DNA from: Actinomycetales bacterium
GTDB lineage: Bacteria > Actinomycetota > Actinomycetes > Actinomycetales > BWSM-131
Assembly: GCA_030149025.1 (NCBI GenBank)
Contig: JASBSH010000399.1
Coordinates: 1 to 7,921, forward strand
Length of the DNA stretch: 7,921 nt
Direction of reading: 5' to 3'
In this document: piece after piece, positions 1 to 4,286 of the stretch
Layout of the letters: the number at the start of each line of letters is the position of its first letter
How positions within the stretch are numbered: the first letter of the stretch is position 1
The notes under the pieces: generated by a model
The model's database searches: none
Told to the model about the DNA's origin: nothing
Seen by the model: the letters and a program-made list of their open reading frames with translations, nothing else
Position numbers and translations under genes: made by a program

Positions 1-592
1 GCAGGGCGACCAGGGCCAGCCGGACGGCGGTCGAGCGGGAATCGACGGAAAAGAAGATGGTGAGCAGCAGCGTGGTGCCGAAGTCGGCCACCGCCGTGGT
101 GATCAGGATCAGCTGCCCGAAGTGGGTGTGCAGGATCTCGCGCTGCCGCAGGACGGAAAGGACTGCGCCGAGGGACGTCGACGTGAGGAGAAAAGCAACC
201 AGCACCGGACCAGGTAGCAGTCCCGCGAGGGTGAGCGGGACCGTGACGGCGAAGGCGATCGCGAGGCGGATGGCCATGCCGATCCCGGCTAGGACCAGAG
301 GGCTGTCGAGTGCGCGCCCGCGTGGCCCGCGACGCGGCACGCGCAGTGCTTCGAAGTCCATCTCGAGGCCGGCCAGGAAGAGCAGGAACCCCAGGCCGAA
401 CAGGAAGAGGAACTCGTGCCAGGGCCCCGGAGTGATCCAGCCGAGGCCGCTCCTGCCGAGCAACAGGCCGATGACGACCTCTCCGACGATGGTCGGAACG
501 GCGGGACCCGGGAGCAAGCCGAGCACGAGCGGCACGAGGAACGCGGCCAGGGCGAGCACGAGCAGGGAGCTGAACTGGAATGCCTGGGGCAT
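1..592 (-). CDS. CPA2-type cation:proton antiporter (Na+/H+ exchanger family), N-terminal part
   Basis: Reading the minus strand from an ATG at 592 gives 197 codons without a stop up to the window edge, so the 3' half lies outside. The product is very hydrophobic, with about five or six membrane segments (roughly residues 8-28, 33-51, 60-76, 98-127, 129-147, 158-182). Family-like stretches are VPTIVGEVVIGLLLG (33-47), FGLGFLLFLAGLEMDF (65-80) and a segment with one Asp, TAVADFG (166-172). That Asp (D170) falls where many CPA2 proteins carry the ion-binding DD or ND pair; here the preceding residue is Ala. Known for the family: exchange of protons for Na+ or K+ across the cytoplasmic membrane. 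The transported ion cannot be told from this fragment. An in-frame GTG 11 codons upstream (625) is an alternative start; neither start has a strong ribosome site. The gene is divergent from the AI-2E transporter. Confidence 0.85.
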   Translation of the reverse strand, partial: MPQAFQFSSLLVLALAAFLVPLVLGLLPGPAVPTIVGEVVIGLLLGRSGLGWITPGPWHEFLFLFGLGFLLFLAGLEMDFEALRVPRRGPRGRALDSPLVLAGIGMAIRLAIAFAVTVPLTLAGLLPGPVLVAFLLTSTSLGAVLSVLRQREILHTHFGQLILITTAVADFGTTLLLTIFFSVDSRSTAVRLALVAL

Positions 593-673
593 ACCGCAAC
601 ATATCGGTTCTTCACGTCCGTCCACAGGGTGCCGGCAGCGTGGGCCGAGGGCTGCCCGGTGCAAGATCGAGGT

Positions 674-698
674 TAGGCTCTGCCCAGCAATGGGGAGG
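674..698 (+). promoter_or_regulatory. Candidate -10 box and ribosome binding site of the AI-2E family gene
   Basis: TAGGCT at 674-679 fits the actinobacterial -10 pattern TANNNT. GGGGAGG at 692-698 is a good Shine-Dalgarno match lying 8 nt before the ATG at 707, and it decides that start. No convincing -35 box is visible. The 114-bp gap 593-706 must hold promoters for both divergent genes. On the minus strand a TATGTT lies 5 nt before the antiporter ATG, which could suit a leaderless transcript but is weak evidence. Confidence 0.45.
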
Positions 699-706
699 CA
701 CTGCGG

Positions 707-2089
707 ATGACTGACGGAAGCAGCCCCGACCTCGCCAACCGGGCGGGGGACGACGGTCTCCGGCGGTTCGAGCCTGCGCCAGGTCCCGAGGCCTCGCGCT
801 CGCCGGACGCCGGGACGACGGCACGTCGGATCTCGGTGTGGCGCCGCCTGAAGCTTCGCCGGCCCACCGGGACGGGTCTGCGCGAGGCGGTGGGCTCGAT
901 CCGCCGCCCCCGCCCACCGGCTCGCGTGGGGCTGCCGACGCTGGACGAGATGCTGGGCGAGGCCCGGCCGGCGACGAGTCCGGCACCGGAGGATGCGGAA
1001 CCTGACGAGCCGGTGCTCACCCCTCACTCGAAGTTCGGCCGCCCGGGTCGCGCGTTCAGCCGTGAGCACCCGTTCTACATCGGCTTCGTCGGTGCCCTCG
1101 GGGTTCTGACCGCATACGCCCTCGTCCAGCTCGTCGGCCAGCTCACCCAGGTGATCACCCTGCTCGTGGTCGCTCTGTTCCTGGCGCTGGGGCTGGAGCC
1201 CGTCGTGGAGTGGCTCCAGCGCCGGGGCCTGCCCCGTGGGGGAGCGATCGCCCTCGTGTTCGCCGGCGTTGTCGCCGTCGTGGCGGGGTTCGCCGCGGCC
1301 GTCGTCCCGGTGATCGTCACCCAAGCCGGTGAGCTCGTCGCGGACGTCCCCGAGCTGATCGAGCAGGTACAGCGCAGCCGATGGTTCATGGAGCTGGACG
1401 ACCGCTACAACGTGGTGGGCAGGGTGACCGCGGAGGTCCAGGCCTTCTTCTCCGGCGACCGGATGACCGCACTGGCCGGGGGTGTTTTCGGGGCCGGCAA
1501 GGCAGTGGTCTCGGGTGTCTTCAGCACTCTGACGGTGCTGGTCCTCACGCTCTACTTCCTCGCGTCGCTACGACACATCAAGAGCGCCGCCTACCACCTC
1601 GTGCCCCGCTCCCGGCGTCTGCGGGTCCAGCTCCTGGGCGACGAGATCAGCCGCCGCATCGGCGGTTACGTCATCGGGCAGATCACCATTGCCAGCATCA
1701 ACGCGGTCTTCAGCTACATCATGATGCTGATCGTCGGCCTGCCCTACGCCCTCGTCCTCGCGGCCACCGTCGGGATCCTGGGCCTCATCCCGCTCGTCGG
1801 GGCAACGCTCGGCGCGGTCATCGTCGTCATCGTCGCACTGTTCAGCTCGGTGACCGACGCCGTGATCGTGGGCGCCTACTACATCGCCTACCAGCAGTTC
1901 GAGAACTACGTGATCGCTCCCCGCGTCCTGCAGCGGACGGTCGCCGTGCCAGGCGCGGTGGCGATCGTCGCGGCCCTCGCGGGCGGCAGCCTCTTCGGCG
2001 TGCTCGGCGCGCTCATCGCCATCCCCATCGCGGCGGGCATCCTCCTGGTGGTGCAGGAGGTGCTGATGCCACGCCAGGACCGTACCTAG
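707..2089 (+). CDS. AI-2E family transporter (PerM/YdiK/TqsA-like membrane protein)
   Basis: The 460-residue protein has two parts. Residues 1-120 are hydrophilic, rich in Arg, Pro, Gly and Asp, and likely cytoplasmic and disordered. Residues 121-450 carry about eight hydrophobic segments in the usual order for the AI-2E transporter family (Pfam PF01594): two at about 123-165, one at 179-203, a soluble loop at about 205-260, one at 263-287, then a closely packed set from 319 to 449. Family hallmarks are GYVIGQITIASIN (320-332), LGLIPLVGATLGA (358-370), QQFENYVIAPRVLQRTVAVP (396-415) and FGVLGALIAIPIAAG (430-444). Family members are linked to export of autoinducer-2 or other small solutes, or to Na+/H+ exchange; most are uncharacterised, so the substrate here is unknown. 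The ATG at 707 has a good ribosome site. The N-terminal tail makes the protein about 100 residues longer than typical members near 350 residues. Confidence 0.88.
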   Translation: MTDGSSPDLANRAGDDGLRRFEPAPGPEASRSPDAGTTARRISVWRRLKLRRPTGTGLREAVGSIRRPRPPARVGLPTLDEMLGEARPATSPAPEDAEPDEPVLTPHSKFGRPGRAFSREHPFYIGFVGALGVLTAYALVQLVGQLTQVITLLVVALFLALGLEPVVEWLQRRGLPRGGAIALVFAGVVAVVAGFAAAVVPVIVTQAGELVADVPELIEQVQRSRWFMELDDRYNVVGRVTAEVQAFFSGDRMTALAGGVFGAGKAVVSGVFSTLTVLVLTLYFLASLRHIKSAAYHLVPRSRRLRVQLLGDEISRRIGGYVIGQITIASINAVFSYIMMLIVGLPYALVLAATVGILGLIPLVGATLGAVIVVIVALFSSVTDAVIVGAYYIAYQQFENYVIAPRVLQRTVAVPGAVAIVAALAGGSLFGVLGALIAIPIAAGILLVVQEVLMPRQDRT

Positions 2090-2115
2090 CCCACCTAGCC
2101 CCCCGCCCCGAATCC

Positions 2116-2139
2116 CGTGATCTTGCACTTCTGCAGATG
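2116..2139 (+). repeat. Intergenic ~23-bp repeat, copy 1
   Basis: This copy reads CGTGATCTTGCACTTC followed by TGCAGATG. Copy 2, 51 bp further on, is the same apart from two T-to-C differences. Copy 3 lies inverted near the far end of the gap. The word contains a CTGCAG palindrome. Its presence only in the non-coding gap suggests a dispersed intergenic repeat family. Confidence 0.75.
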
Positions 2140-2166
2140 CCCCGCTCGCGCCCGCTTCATGCGCAT

Positions 2167-2190
2167 CGTGATCTTGCACTTCCGCAGACG
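2167..2190 (+). repeat. Intergenic ~23-bp repeat, copy 2
   Basis: CGTGATCTTGCACTTC is identical to copy 1 over 16 bases, then CGCAGACG differs from it at two positions. The centre-to-centre spacing to copy 1 is exactly 51 bp; the 27 bp between the copies are not repeated. Confidence 0.75.
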
Positions 2191-2227
2191 GCCCAGCCCG
2201 GGCTGCGGGCCGGGCGCGGCGCGCGCC

Positions 2228-2289
2228 GAGGAATGCTGCATCCTTGCCGCGACACGCCGGCGTTTCCGCACACACGAGCAGCATTCTTC
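2228..2289. repeat. Concentric interrupted palindrome
   Basis: The outer arms GAGGAATGCTGC (2228-2239) and GCAGCATTCTTC (2278-2289) are complementary over 12 positions with one G-U pair. The perfect inner palindrome ACGCCGGCGT (2254-2263) has exactly the same centre, 2258.5, as the outer arms. Two extra pairs (2251-2252 with 2265-2266) and GT/AC at 2245-2246 with 2271-2272 also fit. A shared centre suggests one folded element, such as a bidirectional terminator, a REP-type hairpin or a decayed miniature element. The outer arms are AT-richer than the surroundings. Confidence 0.6.
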
Positions 2290-2292
2290 TGA

Positions 2293-2335
2293 GGGCCAGG
2301 GGCCGGGGCTAAGGGCCAGGACCAGGGGGCCAGGG
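2293..2335 (+). repeat. G-run cluster with canonical G-quadruplex motif
   Basis: The runs GGG (2293-2295), GGGG (2299-2302), GGGG (2305-2308) and GGG (2313-2315) are separated by 3, 2 and 4 nt, which meets the usual G3+N1-7 rule. A further GGGGG (2325-2329) and GGG (2333-2335) follow. The word GGGCCAGG recurs three times, so the stretch probably grew by short duplications. It lies just past the large palindrome in the convergent gap. Confidence 0.6.
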
Positions 2336-2343
2336 CCCGCATG

Positions 2344-2366
2344 CATCTGCAGAACCGCAAGATCAC
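2344..2366 (-). repeat. Intergenic ~23-bp repeat, copy 3 (inverted)
   Basis: On the minus strand this reads GTGATCTTGCGGTTC followed by TGCAGATG, which matches copy 1 at 21 of 23 positions. It lies only 8 bp beyond the hydrolase stop codon. With copy 1 it forms an inverted pair bounding about 250 bp, the arrangement expected of a small non-autonomous element or a pair of REP-like sequences. No flanking target duplication is evident. Confidence 0.75.
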
Positions 2367-2374
2367 CAGTGGGG

Positions 2375-3152
2375 TCAGCGGCTCCGCCGAAGTAGGTCGA
2401 GCAGCGCGGAGGTGACGTCGTCCGGGCTCTCGAGCGCGCTCAGGTGCCCCGATGCGGGGACTACGACCGGCTCCACCCCGAGACGGTCCGCCATCTTCTG
2501 TGCCTCGGCGGGCGGGGTGAGCTGGTCCTGCTCGCCGACGAGAACCAGGGCCGGCACCGCAAGCTCGTCGAGGACGTGATGCGTGTCCGGGCGTGCGGCC
2601 ATCGCACGCGACGCCCACGCGACCCCCTCTGACGTGGCGTCACCGATGAGCTGCTCGACCTGCTCCAGAACCTGCGGCCGCATCAGCTTCGTCTCCTCGC
2701 CCACGAGGGTCTCGGCCATCCCGTGCAGCGCACGCAGTCCGGCCGGGCCGCTCACGGCGTTCGCCAGGTCGAGCCGCCGCTGGCGACCGGCCTCGTCGTC
2801 GGCGGACGCCCTGGTGTCGATCAACGCCAGGCCGGAGAGCCTGGACGGGTGGCGACCCGCGAGCGCCAGGGCGACGTACCCACCCACTCGACAGTCCCGC
2901 CACCACCGCCCGCTGGACCCCGAGCCGGTCGAGCAGCGCTACGACGCCGTCGGCGACCTCCTCGAGGGTCGTGTCCGGCTCTGGGGCCGGCGATCGGCCG
3001 AACCCCGGCATGTCCACGGCGAGCACGTACGAGTCACCGGTCAACCCGTCGGCCACCTCGTCCCACATGTGCCGGTTCAGCGGGAACGCATGCAGCAGGA
3101 CGATCGCGGGCCCGTGGCCCGCCTCACCGAAGCCCAGTTCTGGAACCGTCAT
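2375..3152 (-). pseudogene. Alpha/beta-fold hydrolase split by a one-base frameshift at the nucleophile elbow
   Basis: Two overlapping minus-strand frames together make one ordinary hydrolase. The first runs from ATG 3152 and is protein-like through RAVVAGLS (81-88). The second takes over at 2887 with GGYVALALAG and ends at 2375. Dropping the extra base (C at 2887 on the plus strand) gives GLSMGGYVA, the standard Ser elbow, and a 258-residue protein, a normal length. In that protein the oxyanion-side HAFPLNRHMW lies at 21-30, Ser88 is the nucleophile, Asp209 is in VGEQDQLTPP and His236 is in SGHLSALESP, a complete triad. Read as given, the first frame departs right after Ser88 and yields an unrelated Arg-rich tail of about 80 residues. 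The closest feel is to small esterases or enol-lactonase-like hydrolases; the substrate is unknown. It may be a real pseudogene or a sequencing error. A TAGGGT lies 8 nt before the ATG and there is no strong ribosome site. Confidence 0.85.
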
Positions 3153-3160
3153 AGCTCGCG

Positions 3161-3166
3161 ACCCTA
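3161..3166 (-). promoter_or_regulatory. Candidate -10 box of a leaderless hydrolase transcript
   Basis: On the minus strand TAGGGT fits TANNNT and ends 8 nt before the ATG at 3152, a spacing that would put the transcript start at or next to the start codon. The lack of a Shine-Dalgarno sequence agrees with this. No -35 match is visible. If used, the hydrolase would be transcribed apart from the three genes upstream. Confidence 0.35.
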
Positions 3167-3277
3167 CCGACCGATGCGGGGCGGCCCCTCGAGTTGGCCT
3201 GCACGGTGTCGCGGAGGCGTTCTACCCGGACGTCCCCGAGCCGCTCGTGGTGCTTGTCCTGGACGTCGTCGGGAGAG

Positions 3278-3622
3278 TCAACGCCGCCGTCCGGTCGGGC
3301 CGCGTCTCCCCCGCGCCGCCCAGCACCCGGAGTGCCAGTGCCGGCGGTCTCCCAGCGCGGCTTCGTTCCCCAGGACGAAGTCCGCGCGCCACACCACGAC
3401 ATGCGGCTGGCTGCCCGGGATCGCCTGGTCGCAGCCCGGACACCGGTACGTCTTCGCCGCCGAGTCCCCGCCACCCCCGCCGACGGACCGGACCAGCCAC
3501 TCGCCGTCCGCAGCCGTCTGCCGTCGAGGAGCGCCACCGAGGGTGCGCTCGATGTCGAGGGGCTGGGCCTGCTCCCGTCGCGCACGCCGCCCACCTCGGC
3601 GGGGGCGGTTGCTGCGGGGCAT
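3278..3622 (-). CDS. Small conserved Cys/His (zinc-ribbon-like) actinobacterial protein of unknown function
   Basis: The 114-residue protein starts at ATG 3622, 10 nt after the acetyltransferase stop. An ATG 15 codons upstream (3667) would overlap that gene and is less likely. Residues 1-20 are very basic (MPRSNRPRRGGRRARR). A variable linker follows, then a conserved core: YRCPGC (59-64), PHVVVW (73-78) and RRHWHSGCW (93-101). Cys61, Cys64, His95 or His97 and Cys100 could bind one zinc. Similar proteins appear widely in actinobacterial genomes, sometimes labelled 'ATP/GTP-binding protein', but I see no P-loop. The basic tail and CxxC core would suit nucleic-acid or ribosome binding, which is only inference. 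There is no Shine-Dalgarno; a GACAAT 6 nt upstream could be a -10 box, or the gene may be translated by coupling. The C-terminus is Arg-rich. Confidence 0.75.
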   Translation of the reverse strand: MPRSNRPRRGGRRARREQAQPLDIERTLGGAPRRQTAADGEWLVRSVGGGGGDSAAKTYRCPGCDQAIPGSQPHVVVWRADFVLGNEAALGDRRHWHSGCWAARGRRGPTGRRR

Positions 3623-3632
3623 GTCCCGATTG

Positions 3633-4286
3633 TCACATCCGTCGCGGCTTGAAGACCTGAACGGCACCGACCGGGACGAAGCCGCTCGCCAGCAGCGCCC
3701 TCAGGCTCGCCGCGTTGCCGGGCGCGACCGCGGCCACCACCACCTCGCCCTTGGGAACCAGCCCGAGCGCAGCGCGCATCAACCGCCGGCCGAGGCCACG
3801 GCCTGCGTGCACCACCTCGACGCTCAGCTCGGGGAGCCCGCCGAGCCCTCGCCCCAGGGTGATGAGGCCGCCACGGTCACGGTCCGCCCACACCCGGACG
3901 TCGTCGCGCAGCGACTCGGCGTGCCGCACCCTCGGGTGGTCCGCCATGTCGTCGCAGGGCACGAGGTCGATCCCCGGCTCCAGAGCGGACCCGTCGTCCC
4001 CAGCCCCGTGCGCGGCCACGATCACGTCGAGGCTGTCCACCCACCCGTGTGGCCCAACGAGGCTCGCCAGGACGCGCGGGTGCAGCGCACCGCCGTACCC
4101 GTCGACGTCCCAGCCGTGCAGCTCGTCGTCGGTGACGTCGTCCCCGATCGCCAGCACCGCATGCCCGGTGAAGGCGACGACCGCCTCGATCCCCTCGCGC
4201 CACGGGGGCACCCGGTGCCAGCCGCCGTCCTGCTCGGGGAAGCAGCCGTGCGCGGCGTCGGTGAGCAGCTCCCCCAGCGGGTGCAT
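3633..4286 (-). CDS. GNAT family N-acetyltransferase
   Basis: The 217-residue protein starts at ATG 4286, whose A is the last base of the dehydrogenase stop (TGATG), so translation is probably coupled. The open frame extends much further upstream, but that part overlaps the dehydrogenase out of frame and is Arg-rich and not protein-like. The C-terminal third has the GNAT acetyl-CoA fold: LSVEVVHAGRGLGRRLMRAA (154-173) holds the pyrophosphate loop RGLG, although the usual first Arg/Gln of that motif is Ala161. APGNAASLRALLASGF (188-203) matches the motif with Asn191 that follows it. Residues 1-110 form an acidic and aromatic N-terminal region with DDVTDDELHGWDVDGYGG (49-66), not assignable to a named domain. 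Acetyl transfer from acetyl-CoA to an amine is known for the family; the acceptor here is unknown. The next gene starts 10 nt downstream. Confidence 0.82.
   Translation of the reverse strand: MHPLGELLTDAAHGCFPEQDGGWHRVPPWREGIEAVVAFTGHAVLAIGDDVTDDELHGWDVDGYGGALHPRVLASLVGPHGWVDSLDVIVAAHGAGDDGSALEPGIDLVPCDDMADHPRVRHAESLRDDVRVWADRDRGGLITLGRGLGGLPELSVEVVHAGRGLGRRLMRAALGLVPKGEVVVAAVAPGNAASLRALLASGFVPVGAVQVFKPRRM

Larger units (their letters stand above)
2090..2374. other. Repeat-rich non-coding gap between convergent genes
   Basis: These 285 bp lie between the stops of the plus-strand AI-2E gene and the minus-strand hydrolase. I see no believable gene: open frames here consist of repeats and lack ribosome sites. 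The gap holds a short direct repeat of ACCTAGCCC (2085-2093 and 2094-2102), three copies of a ~23-bp word, a palindrome GGCGCGCGCC (2218-2227), a concentric interrupted palindrome (2228-2289) and a G-run cluster (2293-2335). No hairpin followed by a U-run is present, so termination here, if any, is not of the classical intrinsic type. Confidence 0.7.

Noticed and set aside
57..710. Plus-strand open frame of 217 codons at the left end
   Set aside because: It is the complement of the antiporter gene; Arg, Ser and Pro rich without motifs.
2089..2120. Intrinsic terminator after the AI-2E gene
   Set aside because: Only a CCTAGCCC direct repeat and a C-rich stretch are present, with no stable hairpin or U-run.
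1381..2292. Plus-strand open frame of 303 codons in a second frame of the AI-2E gene
   Set aside because: It is out of frame with a clear membrane protein and consists largely of Arg, Gly, His and Pro.
2116..2366. Possible CRISPR array from the repeated ~23-bp words
   Set aside because: There are only three copies, one inverted, with unequal spacing (51 and about 177 bp) and no cas genes.
2880..2895. Programmed ribosomal frameshift in the hydrolase
   Set aside because: There is no slippery heptamer or clear downstream stem. Enzymes of this family are not known to use recoding, so a mutation or sequencing error is simpler.
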